Below, in pieces: positions 54,062 through 63,260 of a stretch of DNA of 64,000 nt. The notes beneath the pieces are model-generated. The model was given only the letters and a program-made list of their open reading frames with translations, ran no database searches and had not been told where the DNA came from. The stretch's first letter is position 1. Each line of letters opens with the position of its first letter. Source of the stretch: an uncultured Lachnospiraceae bacterium (GTDB lineage: Bacteria; Bacillota; Clostridia; Lachnospirales; Lachnospiraceae); the NCBI GenBank assembly GCA_902786515.1, contig CADADA010000002.1, forward strand, positions 1 to 64,000, in the 5' to 3' direction. The position numbers and the translations under genes were made by a program.

Positions 54062-55291
54062 ATGTCTCAAAATGTATACGACACACTTGTTGAACGTGGA
54101 TATATCAAACAGTTCACGCACGAACAGGAGATAAAAGAACTATTAGGAAAAGAGAAGATTACATTTTATATAGGTTTTGACCCGACTGCGGACAGTCTGC
54201 ATGTAGGTCATTTTATAGCAATGATGTTTATGAGATATATGCAGCAGGCGGGACACAGACCGATTGCATTAATCGGTGGCGGAACAGCCATGATTGGTGA
54301 CCCGTCAGGAAAAAACGATATGCGTAAGATGATGACAAAAGAGACGATTCAGCATAACGTAGACTGCATAAAGAAGCAGATGGAAAAATTCATAGATTTC
54401 AGTGATGGAAAAGCATTGATTGTGAACAATGCTGACTGGCTTATGGATTTGAATTATATGGATTTTCTTAGAGAAGTTGGTGTGCATTTTTCAGTAAATA
54501 AGATGATTACGGCAGAATGTTTTAAGCAGCGTATGGAAAAAGGACTTACCTTCCTTGAGTTTAACTATATGCTCATGCAGGGATACGATTTCTACGAGCT
54601 TAATAAAAAATATGACTGTAAGATGGAGCTTGGCGGAGATGACCAGTGGTCAAACATGATTGCAGGAGTAAATCTTGTACGTAAGAAATCACAAAAAGAT
54701 GTATATGCCATGACTTGTACGTTGCTTACCAACAGTCAGGGACAGAAGATGGGAAAGACGGTAGGAGGAGCCCTGTGGCTTGACCCGGAAAAGACATCAC
54801 CATACGAATTCTATCAATACTGGAGAAATATTGATGATGCTGATGTAGAAAAATGTCTGTGCCTGCTTACATTTGTTCCAATGGATGAGGTAAGAAGATT
54901 AGCTGCATTAAAGGATGCTGAGATTAACAAGGCAAAAGAAGTCCTTGCGTATGAGATTACAAAGATAGTTCATGGTGAAGAAGAAGCCGCAAAAGCACAG
55001 GAAGCTGCAAGAGCGGTGTTTGCAAGCGGTGGCAAGAGCGATAATATGCCTACGACAGAGTATGATAAGGAGACATTTGAGTCTATGGATATTCTGGCAT
55101 TACTTGCAGAGACAGGCCTTGCAAAGAACCGTTCAGAGGCAAGAAGACTTGTTATTCAGGGCGGTGTTTCCGTAAATGATGTTAAGATTACGGAAATTGA
55201 CAAGAAGTTTAATGAACAGGATCTGGATGATGACGGTTCTATCGTGATAAAAAAGGGTAAAAAAGGATTTCATCAGGTTAAGGTAAAATAA
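54062..55291 (+). CDS. tyrS: Tyrosyl-tRNA synthetase
   Basis: This class-I synthetase charges tRNA-Tyr. HIGH-like HVGHF is near residue 47, the KMSKS-like KMGKT follows, and GYDFYELN and [12 protein letters not shown] bind tyrosine. A C-terminal S4 domain ([14 protein letters not shown]) is present. The 409-residue length is normal. It has a GGAGGT ribosome site and its own promoter. Confidence 0.97.
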   Translation: MSQNVYDTLVERGYIKQFTHEQEIKELLGKEKITFYIGFDPTADSLHVGHFIAMMFMRYMQQAGHRPIALIGGGTAMIGDPSGKNDMRKMMTKETIQHNVDCIKKQMEKFIDFSDGKALIVNNADWLMDLNYMDFLREVGVHFSVNKMITAECFKQRMEKGLTFLEFNYMLMQGYDFYELNKKYDCKMELGGDDQWSNMIAGVNLVRKKSQKDVYAMTCTLLTNSQGQKMGKTVGGALWLDPEKTSPYEFYQYWRNIDDADVEKCLCLLTFVPMDEVRRLAALKDAEINKAKEVLAYEITKIVHGEEEAAKAQEAARAVFASGGKSDNMPTTEYDKETFESMDILALLAETGLAKNRSEARRLVIQGGVSVNDVKITEIDKKFNEQDLDDDGSIVIKKGKKGFHQVKVK

Positions 55292-55305
55292 AAGGAGTGA
55301 GGAAT

Positions 55306-55458
55306 ATGACATTAGGACAGGCCGCTGTTTATTATGTGGTAGATTTTATATTTATGGTGGGGATAGTTGTCGGCGGAGTAGTTATCGGTAAAAAACTTCG
55401 AGACGCGAAGGATAAAAATGCTTCAACAGATGTTGTAGAAGAGAAGAAAGGAATTTAG
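55306..55458 (+). CDS. Small single-helix membrane peptide (50 residues)
   Basis: This short gene encodes about 50 residues: one hydrophobic stretch (about 6-28, YYVVDFIFMVGIVVGGVVIG) followed by a charged tail (KKLRDAKDKNAST). It has a clear AAAGGAGTGAGG ribosome site upstream and lies between tyrS (14 bases) and alaS (4 bases), so it is very likely translated. I recognise no family. Confidence 0.65.
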   Translation: MTLGQAAVYYVVDFIFMVGIVVGGVVIGKKLRDAKDKNASTDVVEEKKGI

Positions 55459-55462
55459 TAAC

Positions 55463-58102
55463 ATGCAAAAATATGGAGTAAATGAGTTACGAAAAATGTT
55501 TTTGGAATTCTTTGAAAGCAAAGAACATCTTAAAATGAACAGCTTTTCACTGGTTCCTCATAATGATAACAGTTTATTATTAATCAATTCCGGTATGGCT
55601 CCTCTTAAGCCATATTTTACGGGACAGGAGATTCCACCGAGAAGACGTGTGACTACATGTCAGAAGTGTATCAGAACAGGAGATATCGAGAATATCGGAA
55701 AGACTGCAAGACATGGAACATTTTTTGAAATGCTTGGTAATTTCTCATTTGGAGACTATTTTAAGACAGAAGCCATCCACTGGTCATGGGAATTTTTGAC
55801 AGAAGTTGTAGGACTTGATGCCGACAGACTTTATCCGTCGGTATATCTTGAAGATGATGAAGCTTTTGATATCTGGAATAAAGAGATAGGAATCGATAAG
55901 GACAGAATATACAGATTTGGCAAAGAAGACAATTTCTGGGAGCATGGTGCAGGTCCATGTGGTCCGTGTTCAGAGATATATTATGACAGAGGCGAAAAAT
56001 ACGGATGTGGCAAGCCTGACTGTAAGGTAGGCTGTGACTGTGACAGATACATGGAAATCTGGAATAATGTATTTACACAGTTTGAAAATGACGGCAAGGG
56101 AAATTACACAGAACTAGTCCAGAAGAACATAGATACGGGAATGGGACTTGAACGTCTTGCAAGTGTCGTACAGGATGTTGATTCAATCTTTGACGTAGAT
56201 ACCGTATGTGCATTACGCAATAAGGTTTGCGAATTTGGAAATACGACATATCAGACGGACGAGAAAAAAGATGTGTCTATCAGAATAGTGACGGATCACA
56301 TACGTTCAGCTACATTTATGATTTCTGACGGAATCATGCCGTCAAATGAGGGACGCGGATATGTCTTAAGAAGATTAATCAGAAGAGCTGCAAGACACGG
56401 TAAGCTTCTCGGAATAGAGGGAGCATTTCTTGCAAAACTCAGTGAAACTGTTATAGAAGGTTCAAAAGACGGTTATCCTGAACTTGATGAGAAAAAAGAT
56501 ATGATTTTCAAAGTACTTACTGAAGAAGAGAATAAATTCAGTAAGACAATTGATCAGGGATTAAGCATCCTTGCAGATATGCAGGCAGACATGGCTTCCG
56601 AGAACGAAAAAGTCCTTTCAGGTGAAAATGCATTTAAACTATATGACACTTATGGATTCCCATATGATTTAACTATGGAGATTCTTGAAGAAAAGGGTCT
56701 TGGCATTGACGAGGAAGGCTTTAAGGCTGCTATGAATAAACAGAAGGAGACTGCCAGAAAAGCACGTAAAGTTACTAACTACATGGGAGCTGATGCGACC
56801 GTTTATGAGTCAATCGATCCGGTGGTAACGTCAGAATTTATCGGCTATGATAAATTAGAAGCACAGAGTAAGATATCTGTTATCACTACAGAGACAGAGA
56901 TTACACAGGCTATTGCTGATGGAGATAACGGTACCATTATAGTAGATGAGACACCGTTTTACGCAAGCATGGGTGGACAGGAAGCTGATACAGGTATTAT
57001 ATATACTGATAGTGCAGAGTTTGAAGTTCACGATACCATTAAGCTGTTGGGTGGTAAAGTCGGACATGTGGGAAAAGTAACCAAAGGAATGTTTAAGGTA
57101 GATGATACGGTTACATTAAAAGTTGATGCTACAGTAAGAAGCAATACTGCAAAGAATCATAGTGCAACACACCTTTTACAGAAAGCATTAAGAGAAATAC
57201 TGGGAACACATGTAGAACAGGCAGGTTCTTTGGTTAATAAAGACCACTTAAGATTTGACTTTACACATTTTCAGGCTATGACAGAAGAAGAAATCGCAAA
57301 AGTCGAAGCATTAGTCAATCAAAAGATAGAGGAATCCATACCTGTAGTGACGGAAGTACTTAGTATCGAGGAAGCAAGAAAGACCGGAGCAATGGCTTTA
57401 TTTGGCGAGAAATACGGTGAAAAGGTTCGTGTAGTATCGATGGGAGATTTCTCTAAGGAATTCTGTGGCGGTACTCATGTGGCGAACACAAGTAATATTT
57501 CGCAGTTTAAGATTATTTCAGAATCAGGTGTAGCTGCCGGTGTAAGAAGAATAGAGGCTTTGACCGGAACAGGTGTAGCAAAATATTATGCAGGAATTGA
57601 AGCTGAATTAAAGAAAGCAGCAAAAAATGCAAAGACAGAACCGTTAAAGCTTGCAGAAAAAGTTGTTCAGCTTAACGAAGAGATAAAAGCATTAAAGAGT
57701 GAAAATGAGAGCCTTAAGAGTAAGCTCACTAACAATTCAGTCGGCGATGTTATGAATAATGTCAAGGATGTTAAAGGCGTAAAATTACTTGCAGCTAATG
57801 TTCCGGATACTGACATGAACAGCCTTCGTAACCTTGGAGACAGTTTGAAAGAAAAACTTGGTGAAGGTGTGGTTGTCATAGCTTCGGCAAATGACGGTAA
57901 AGTAAATCTCATAGTTATGGCAACAGATGATGCCATGGCAAAGGGAGCACATGCCGGTAACCTTATTAAAGAGGTAGCACTATTAGTAGGCGGTGGCGGT
58001 GGCGGTCGTCCGAATATGGCTCAGGCAGGTGGAAAGAATCCGGCAGGAATCGACGAGGCACTTGCTAAGGCAGAGCAGGTATTATCAGAACAGATAAAAT
58101 AA
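55463..58102 (+). CDS. alaS: Alanyl-tRNA synthetase
   Basis: This class-II synthetase charges tRNA-Ala and edits mischarged Ser. The catalytic N-terminus contains NSGMAPLKPYF and MLGNFSFGDYF. The editing domain has HSATHLLQKALR and CGGTHVANTSN with zinc ligands. A C-terminal oligomerisation/DHHA1 domain ends with the glycine-rich VGGGGGGRPNMAQAGG. At 879 residues it is full length. It has an AAAGGAATTTAG site overlapping the small gene's end. Confidence 0.98.
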   Translation: MQKYGVNELRKMFLEFFESKEHLKMNSFSLVPHNDNSLLLINSGMAPLKPYFTGQEIPPRRRVTTCQKCIRTGDIENIGKTARHGTFFEMLGNFSFGDYFKTEAIHWSWEFLTEVVGLDADRLYPSVYLEDDEAFDIWNKEIGIDKDRIYRFGKEDNFWEHGAGPCGPCSEIYYDRGEKYGCGKPDCKVGCDCDRYMEIWNNVFTQFENDGKGNYTELVQKNIDTGMGLERLASVVQDVDSIFDVDTVCALRNKVCEFGNTTYQTDEKKDVSIRIVTDHIRSATFMISDGIMPSNEGRGYVLRRLIRRAARHGKLLGIEGAFLAKLSETVIEGSKDGYPELDEKKDMIFKVLTEEENKFSKTIDQGLSILADMQADMASENEKVLSGENAFKLYDTYGFPYDLTMEILEEKGLGIDEEGFKAAMNKQKETARKARKVTNYMGADATVYESIDPVVTSEFIGYDKLEAQSKISVITTETEITQAIADGDNGTIIVDETPFYASMGGQEADTGIIYTDSAEFEVHDTIKLLGGKVGHVGKVTKGMFKVDDTVTLKVDATVRSNTAKNHSATHLLQKALREILGTHVEQAGSLVNKDHLRFDFTHFQAMTEEEIAKVEALVNQKIEESIPVVTEVLSIEEARKTGAMALFGEKYGEKVRVVSMGDFSKEFCGGTHVANTSNISQFKIISESGVAAGVRRIEALTGTGVAKYYAGIEAELKKAAKNAKTEPLKLAEKVVQLNEEIKALKSENESLKSKLTNNSVGDVMNNVKDVKGVKLLAANVPDTDMNSLRNLGDSLKEKLGEGVVVIASANDGKVNLIVMATDDAMAKGAHAGNLIKEVALLVGGGGGGRPNMAQAGGKNPAGIDEALAKAEQVLSEQIK

Positions 58103-58115
58103 AAATATAGTTAAA

Positions 58116-58159
58116 GAAACTTCGAAGTAGCAATAAGCTGCATCGGAGTTTCTTTTTTT
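58116..58159 (+). terminator. Terminator after alaS
   Basis: GAAACTTCGAAGTAGC (58116-58131) pairs with GCTGCATCGGAGTTTC (58137-58152) with one mismatch and a few wobble pairs, followed by a run of T. Confidence 0.85.
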
Positions 58160-58169
58160 CACAAATAAT

Positions 58170-58472
58170 CTCTACCTGGCTGCGCCATTGGCTAAATCGG
58201 ATGATGAAAAAGCAAATTATATAAAGAATAAGGGATTTGATAACAAATATTATCAGGATCTTATTTTGGACTTTATCCAGCAGTTCGGAAAAGCAAATAA
58301 ACAGCAGATACGAGTGTTATTGGCTGATAAGCTCCCAGGCACAATGACAGAAGAACAAAAGGAACGAAAGATTCTTTATTTGCTTACTCAGCTAAAGAAC
58401 AAAGGAGAAATTGTACGTGATGCGGATAGTAGAAAAATGACCAATTGGATAATAAGAGAAAAAAATGGTTAA
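58170..58472 (+). pseudogene. 3' remnant of an ATP-binding/DNA-binding protein gene (wHTH C-terminus)
   Basis: About 94-100 codons remain open, starting at a TTG (58188) that has no ribosome site. The product (QDLILDFIQQFGKANKQ, VLLADKLPGTMTEEQK, LTQLKNKGEIVRD) resembles the C-terminal winged-helix part of AlbA_2/RecG-like ATP-binding proteins, whose N-terminal domains are missing. The frame is open upstream, through NNLYLAAP, into the alaS terminator. The likeliest reading is a gene truncated by deletion. It could be a short active protein, but there is no start signal. Confidence 0.55.
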
Positions 58473-58506
58473 TAAAAAATTGTTTTTCGTATATGAAATT
58501 TATTCT

Positions 58507-58535
58507 AAACCTGCGATTTATCGCAGGTTTGTTTA
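58507..58535 (+). terminator. Terminator after the remnant
   Basis: AAACCTGCGA (58507-58516) pairs with TCGCAGGTTT (58521-58530) around a 4-base loop, followed by GTTTATT. It ends any transcript from the remnant. Confidence 0.7.
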
Positions 58536-58608
58536 TTAACCAAAATAAATATTGTTAATAAAATGGTTAATAAACTTTCACATCATATTCAGCTTATGAT
58601 AAGTCAGA

Positions 58609-58650
58609 ATTTGTCATAGATTTGTCATACAGGGTATGCTATCATAGTAT
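58609..58650 (+). promoter_or_regulatory. Tandem ATTTGTCATA direct repeat and promoter
   Basis: ATTTGTCATA occurs at 58609-58618 and 58620-58629, spaced 11 bases, one helical turn. The second repeat supplies a -35-like TTGTCA (58622-58627), with TAGTAT (58645-58650) 17 bases downstream. A weaker half-match (ATAAGTCAGA) lies at 58599-58608. The layout looks like a repeated operator or activator site for the DUF3089 gene. The rest of 58531-58703 shows no gene. Confidence 0.45.
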
Positions 58651-58703
58651 ACGTATGATTCTACTCAAAAATTTTAATAATAATTGATTAAATGGAGGAA
58701 ACA

Positions 58704-59729
58704 ATGAAAATAACTTATACAAAACTAATGAATATAGTTGCGATTATAATAATCGGATTATTGATTACAGCTAGTGGCTGTAATGGAATTGAACACAAGG
58801 AAGATAATAAAAAAGATACCGTTATACATAATGAATCAGAAATTGATTACTCGGATACATCAAATTGGGCTTATTATGGGGTTGGAGACAATAAAAAAGC
58901 AGATTTGTTTTTAGTATGTCCAACAGTTGATATGAACGATGAATATAACATGTCTATGACAGATACAGATACCAAAGAAAGTTTTTTGGGAGCATTAAAT
59001 ATGGAACGGGGTATTTATGAGGAAGACTGTAGAATGTATGCTCCATACTACAGACAGGCGGCTATGAAAGTGTATGGTCTTGAACGTGAGGAATGGGAGC
59101 AATATATGGAGGCAGCATATGATGACGTGTCAGAGGCTTTTTCGTGGTATTTAAAAAATGAAAACCAGGGAAGACCGATAATTCTTGCAGGTTTTTCGCA
59201 GGGAGCGGATATGTGTTACCGACTCCTTGAAGAATATTTTGGAGACGAGGAACTGTATGATAAGCTTATATCAGTTTATGCAATAGGATGGCCTTGTACG
59301 GAAGATGTGGTAAAAAAATATCCACAAATAAAACCGGCCGGGGCATCAGATGATACAGGTGTTGTAATTAGTTTTGACTGCGAGTCGGAGGATGTAGAAA
59401 GTACATTTATAAATGAGGCCGGTCAGAAGTCTTTTTCGATTAATCCTCTGAACTGGAAGACAGATGGGACAATCGCGGAAAAAACTGAAAACAAGGGGGC
59501 ATGCTTCACGGATTATAACGGTGATATAGTGTCGGAAACAAAAAATCTGTGTGGCTGTTATATTGATGAGAACAGAGGCGTTTTAAAAGTTACGGATATT
59601 GATAAGAGTGATTATAAAGCAATTGTTCCGGGATTGCCGGAAGGTTCATATCATGTTTATGATTATCAGTTCTTTTTCCGTAATTTGCAGGAAAATGTAA
59701 AAATGCGCATTGATAAATATCTGGAATAA
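58704..59729 (+). CDS. DUF3089 alpha/beta-hydrolase lipoprotein
   Basis: This is a 341-residue exported protein. The N-terminus has Lys residues, a hydrophobic core and ITASGC, so a Cys at about residue 25 is a candidate lipid attachment site. The DUF3089 domain is an alpha/beta-hydrolase fold; GFSQGADM holds the probable nucleophile Ser in GxSxG form, and SYHVYDYQFFF near the end would supply the His. The substrate is unknown. ATG 58704 has GGAGGA upstream. It may be a separate unit from the operon that follows 22 bases later. Confidence 0.8.
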   Translation: MKITYTKLMNIVAIIIIGLLITASGCNGIEHKEDNKKDTVIHNESEIDYSDTSNWAYYGVGDNKKADLFLVCPTVDMNDEYNMSMTDTDTKESFLGALNMERGIYEEDCRMYAPYYRQAAMKVYGLEREEWEQYMEAAYDDVSEAFSWYLKNENQGRPIILAGFSQGADMCYRLLEEYFGDEELYDKLISVYAIGWPCTEDVVKKYPQIKPAGASDDTGVVISFDCESEDVESTFINEAGQKSFSINPLNWKTDGTIAEKTENKGACFTDYNGDIVSETKNLCGCYIDENRGVLKVTDIDKSDYKAIVPGLPEGSYHVYDYQFFFRNLQENVKMRIDKYLE

Positions 59730-59751
59730 TGTAAAAGACATGGGAATGGAT

Positions 59752-60627
59752 ATGGAATATAAAAAAATCGAAATATCTCACAGACAACAGATTGAACAAA
59801 TTAGAAAAAAAGCCGGCAATATATTATTGTCACACTCGTTTTATACATTGTTTTTGTGGCAGGAGACAATGAAGCTGTCCATATATCTTGAAGAAGATTT
59901 TTTTGTTGTCAAATATGGACTGATGGGAGAAGGCAGCTATTTTTGCCCGTGTGGCAATAAAGAAAAGATTCTGAGCTTTATACAGACACATTGTGAAAAT
60001 GAAGAACTAAGACTGTTCTATATTGATGAAACAAGCAAAGAATTGATAGAAGAAAGGTTTCAGGACCTTTTTAAATTCGAATATGACAGAGGAAGCTGTG
60101 AATACATTTACGAAAGACAGGAACATATTTTAAAGCAGGGGAAAAATTATCAAAGGATAAGGCGGGAAATCAATCATCTTGCATCAAATTATACGCTTCG
60201 TACAGAGATTCTGACAAAGAAGAATTTATCTGTCAGCAGGATTGTAGTTGAAGGGTGGAATAAAAATCATATAGAAGAAAAAAGTAACATGACAATGGAA
60301 GATATATCAGTTGCTGAGAGTGCAATAAAGAATTTTTCAGAGTTAGGACTTTTGGGTGTATTGGTCTATGTGGACGAAAAACCTATGGCAACAGCTATTG
60401 GTTGTGAAATTACGAATGATACCTATGGGATTCAGGTTGCTAAGATGTGCGAAAAAAAAGAAGGCTTGATGTTTTACCTGTTAGAGCAGATGTTTAAGGT
60501 GATTTCAAATCAATATACGTATGTTAATGGTGATGATGATATGAATATAGAGGGAATCAGGATACATAAGCAAAAAATGAAGCCTGTACGGATGAATGAA
60601 GTCTGGAAGGTTGAATCGAGGTTATAA
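59752..60627 (+). CDS. DUF2156 (phosphatidylglycerol lysyltransferase-like) protein
   Basis: This is a 291-residue soluble acyltransferase-like protein. The pattern LLSHSFYTLFLWQETMKLSIY at the start (quoted in part: SHSFYTLFLWQ), then FCPCG, and RIRREINHLA fits DUF2156, the GNAT-type fold of the MprF catalytic domain. No membrane helices are present, so it differs from full MprF. A possible role is transfer of an amino acid or acyl group. ATG 59752 is chosen with a weak GGGA site; alternative in-frame ATGs lie upstream. Confidence 0.75.
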   Translation: MEYKKIEISHRQQIEQIRKKAGNILLSHSFYTLFLWQETMKLSIYLEEDFFVVKYGLMGEGSYFCPCGNKEKILSFIQTHCENEELRLFYIDETSKELIEERFQDLFKFEYDRGSCEYIYERQEHILKQGKNYQRIRREINHLASNYTLRTEILTKKNLSVSRIVVEGWNKNHIEEKSNMTMEDISVAESAIKNFSELGLLGVLVYVDEKPMATAIGCEITNDTYGIQVAKMCEKKEGLMFYLLEQMFKVISNQYTYVNGDDDMNIEGIRIHKQKMKPVRMNEVWKVESRL

Positions 60628-60629
60628 AA

Positions 60630-62372
60630 GTGAAGAATCAGTTTATGAAAAAAATGTTCTGGCAATTGATGGGACCGTCCATTTTGGCAGCGATTGGTTT
60701 AGCAATTGCAAATATAGCGGATTCACTTGTGGTTGGAATCAGTACGGGAAGTGTAGGTCTGGCTACAATAGCTATAACGGCTCCGATATATATGGTCAAT
60801 GCAGTGTTTTACATGGGACTTGGAGTTGGAGGTTCCGTTGAATTTGCAAGACTTACAGGTGAAGGAAAAATAAGTGAAGCAAGGAAGATTTTTAATATGA
60901 CTATGCTGGTATTATTCTGTATAGGAGTAATTTTTTCATTCACCGGCGTTTTCTTTACAAAACAGGTTTTGTGGGTACTGGGTACTACACCGGGCGATGG
61001 AAAGTTATATCAGTTGTCATATCAATACGCACGAATTTTGCTGGTTTGTGCACCGGTGTTTTTTATTAATACACCGTTTTGTATATTTATCAGAAATGAT
61101 GATAATCCAAAATTATCAGGTATAGGATTTGCGATAGGTAATGTTGTTGATGTAGTGTTGAATTTCATACTTGTTCTGGGAATTAAGACAGGTGTGGCAG
61201 GAAGTATATGGGCTACTGTTATAGGACAGATGTTGTCTATGCTGATTTTATCTGTTCACTTGATTAGCAGGGAAAAACATATAATTAAACTTGCCTTGAC
61301 AGTTCCGGATATAAAAAGAATTATCAAAATATTAAATAGTGGTCTGGCGACCTCAAGCCAGTATATTATGCAATTTGTTTTTATAATGATAGTCAATCAC
61401 ATACTGTATAACAGACAGGGAAGTACCGGAGTGGCAGTGTTTGATGTTGTTTTAAATGTGTCGTATGTGGGACTCCTGTTTTTTTATGCGGCAGGTGATT
61501 CGTTGCAGCCGCTTGCAAGTACATTCCATGGAGAAAGAAATATTGATGCACAGAAGATGAGCTTTAGAATGTCGTTGTTTTATGGGCTGATTCTTGGAAG
61601 TATTCTTTTAATGACGATTATTATCGGAGCTGAGCAGGTATGTGGAATATTCGGACTTGAAAGTAAAGAAGAGATAAGACTCGGAGCAGCAGCAGTCAGA
61701 TTGTATTGTGCGGGAGGAGTTTTTGCCGGTGCAAACATTATAGCAGCCGCATACTATCAGTCTGTTGAAGAATTAAAAAAAGCATATCTGATATCGTTTT
61801 TAAGAGGATTGGCGTTGCTATTGTATTTTACTGTTATCTGTATCAATTTATCGACAAGTGGATTTTTCATGCTGTTCCCGTTGACAGAAGCAGGATGCCT
61901 TATAATATTTTTGCTTGTTCGCAGGATGCCTTTTTTGCAGAGCTCAGAGCAACTTCCGAAAGATGACAGAATCTATAGTATGGTTCTGGAAAAAAATGAA
62001 AACAATATGGGACAGCTTATAGAAAATATCGAAGCCTTTTGCGAATCATTTAATGCGACCGCAAAACAAAATTATTACGTGACGGTTACAGCAGAGGAGA
62101 TTTGCTCTGCGATTATAGATAATGCGACGGCAAAAGAAGATGATTCAATAAGTATTTTCCTTACAATCATTGCAGAATATAATGGGGATTTCCGCTTATG
62201 TATCAGGGATAATGCCTTAGCTTTTAATCCGTTTGAATTAGAGGCGGGAAAAGTAGAAGAAGATGATGACAGTGAGCTTGGGGGACTTGGAATCTTTATC
62301 GTTAAGCAAAAGGCAAAAAAATTTTACTATCGCAGGTATTTGAATTTTAACACGTTAAATATATTGGTGTAG
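60630..62372 (+). CDS. MATE-type transporter fused to a C-terminal HATPase (anti-sigma-type) domain
   Basis: Residues 1-440 form a 12-helix MATE/MOP-type exporter (FWQLMGPSILAAIGLAIANI, and so on). Residues about 450-580 form a GHKL ATPase of the RsbW/SpoIIAB type: N-box EEICSAIIDNA, G1-like RDNALAFNPFE and G2-like GGLGIFIVKQ. The G1 box reads DNA where active proteins usually read DxG, so ATP binding may be weakened. The start is GTG 60630 with GAGG upstream. It lies 2 bases after the DUF2156 gene and 8 bases before the GNAT gene, so it sits in an operon. Confidence 0.85.
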   Translation: MKNQFMKKMFWQLMGPSILAAIGLAIANIADSLVVGISTGSVGLATIAITAPIYMVNAVFYMGLGVGGSVEFARLTGEGKISEARKIFNMTMLVLFCIGVIFSFTGVFFTKQVLWVLGTTPGDGKLYQLSYQYARILLVCAPVFFINTPFCIFIRNDDNPKLSGIGFAIGNVVDVVLNFILVLGIKTGVAGSIWATVIGQMLSMLILSVHLISREKHIIKLALTVPDIKRIIKILNSGLATSSQYIMQFVFIMIVNHILYNRQGSTGVAVFDVVLNVSYVGLLFFYAAGDSLQPLASTFHGERNIDAQKMSFRMSLFYGLILGSILLMTIIIGAEQVCGIFGLESKEEIRLGAAAVRLYCAGGVFAGANIIAAAYYQSVEELKKAYLISFLRGLALLLYFTVICINLSTSGFFMLFPLTEAGCLIIFLLVRRMPFLQSSEQLPKDDRIYSMVLEKNENNMGQLIENIEAFCESFNATAKQNYYVTVTAEEICSAIIDNATAKEDDSISIFLTIIAEYNGDFRLCIRDNALAFNPFELEAGKVEEDDDSELGGLGIFIVKQKAKKFYYRRYLNFNTLNILV

Positions 62373-62380
62373 GTGAGGAT

Positions 62381-63232
62381 ATGGAATTTAAGTGGATTAC
62401 CGATTGGAAAAGCAATGCGGTTCAGAGTGGGTTAAAGAAAGTATGGATGGAGTGTTTTAATGACACACAGACCTATATCGATTTTTTCTTTGAAAATGCA
62501 CCTGAAAATATTCAGGTGATTGCCGGTTTTGAAAATGAAATGATTATATCTGCATTTTATCTTTTTCCATGTCAGGTAAAATGGAAAGAATCGGCAGGAA
62601 CGGGAGAGCAGCATACAAAAAAAGCATATTATCTATATGCGGGAGGTGTGTTGCGTGACTATAGGGGAAATAAAGTGTTTTCCGGAATGTATCAGGAAAT
62701 ATTCAAAAAGGCGGAGTATGAGAGTGCGCATATTATATTATATGCTTTGCCGGAGATGAGACCGTTTTATGAAAAAAAAGGACTTATGTATTATTATGAT
62801 AGTAATGAGATTTCATTTGCATTAAAAAATGATGAGCAATGTCTGCCGGAAAGAGAAGAGTTGGAAGCGGAAACGTATGAGATAATGCGTAACCGGCGAT
62901 TTGATAAAGAATCTTTTGTTGTATGGGATAAAGAGATGCTTGGGTACTGTTTAAAGGAAAAACGATTCTGTGGTGGATTTTGTGATATTTTAAAAATAGA
63001 AAACCAGCAATTTGCAATAATAGGAGAAATAAAAGATGAAGTAATGCATGTTGAGGAAACGACGATTCCCTTGGAGTTACTTAAACTATATCAGAGCAGT
63101 ATTTTGAACCTGTATAAAGTATCACAGATGAAGGTAAGAATACAGACAGCGAAAAATGAAGGAAAGCGTATTAATGCCGGAATGGGGGATGTACCGGTAG
63201 CATCCCTTTGGCTGTCCTTGACTTTACAATAG
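62381..63232 (+). CDS. GNAT-family acetyltransferase-like protein
   Basis: This is a 283-residue protein. The N-terminal half fits the GNAT fold: YLYAGGVLRDYRGNKVFSGMY with the acetyl-CoA-binding turn, and ALPEMRPFYEKKGLMYYY. A second domain of about 120 residues follows, giving an Eis-like two-domain layout. The substrate cannot be told. It has a GGTGAGGAT ribosome site and lies 8 bases after the MATE fusion and 28 before the HAMP sensor. Confidence 0.75.
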   Translation: MEFKWITDWKSNAVQSGLKKVWMECFNDTQTYIDFFFENAPENIQVIAGFENEMIISAFYLFPCQVKWKESAGTGEQHTKKAYYLYAGGVLRDYRGNKVFSGMYQEIFKKAEYESAHIILYALPEMRPFYEKKGLMYYYDSNEISFALKNDEQCLPEREELEAETYEIMRNRRFDKESFVVWDKEMLGYCLKEKRFCGGFCDILKIENQQFAIIGEIKDEVMHVEETTIPLELLKLYQSSILNLYKVSQMKVRIQTAKNEGKRINAGMGDVPVASLWLSLTLQ

Positions 63233-63260
63233 AAAAAATTAGGAAGAGAGGAAAAACAAT

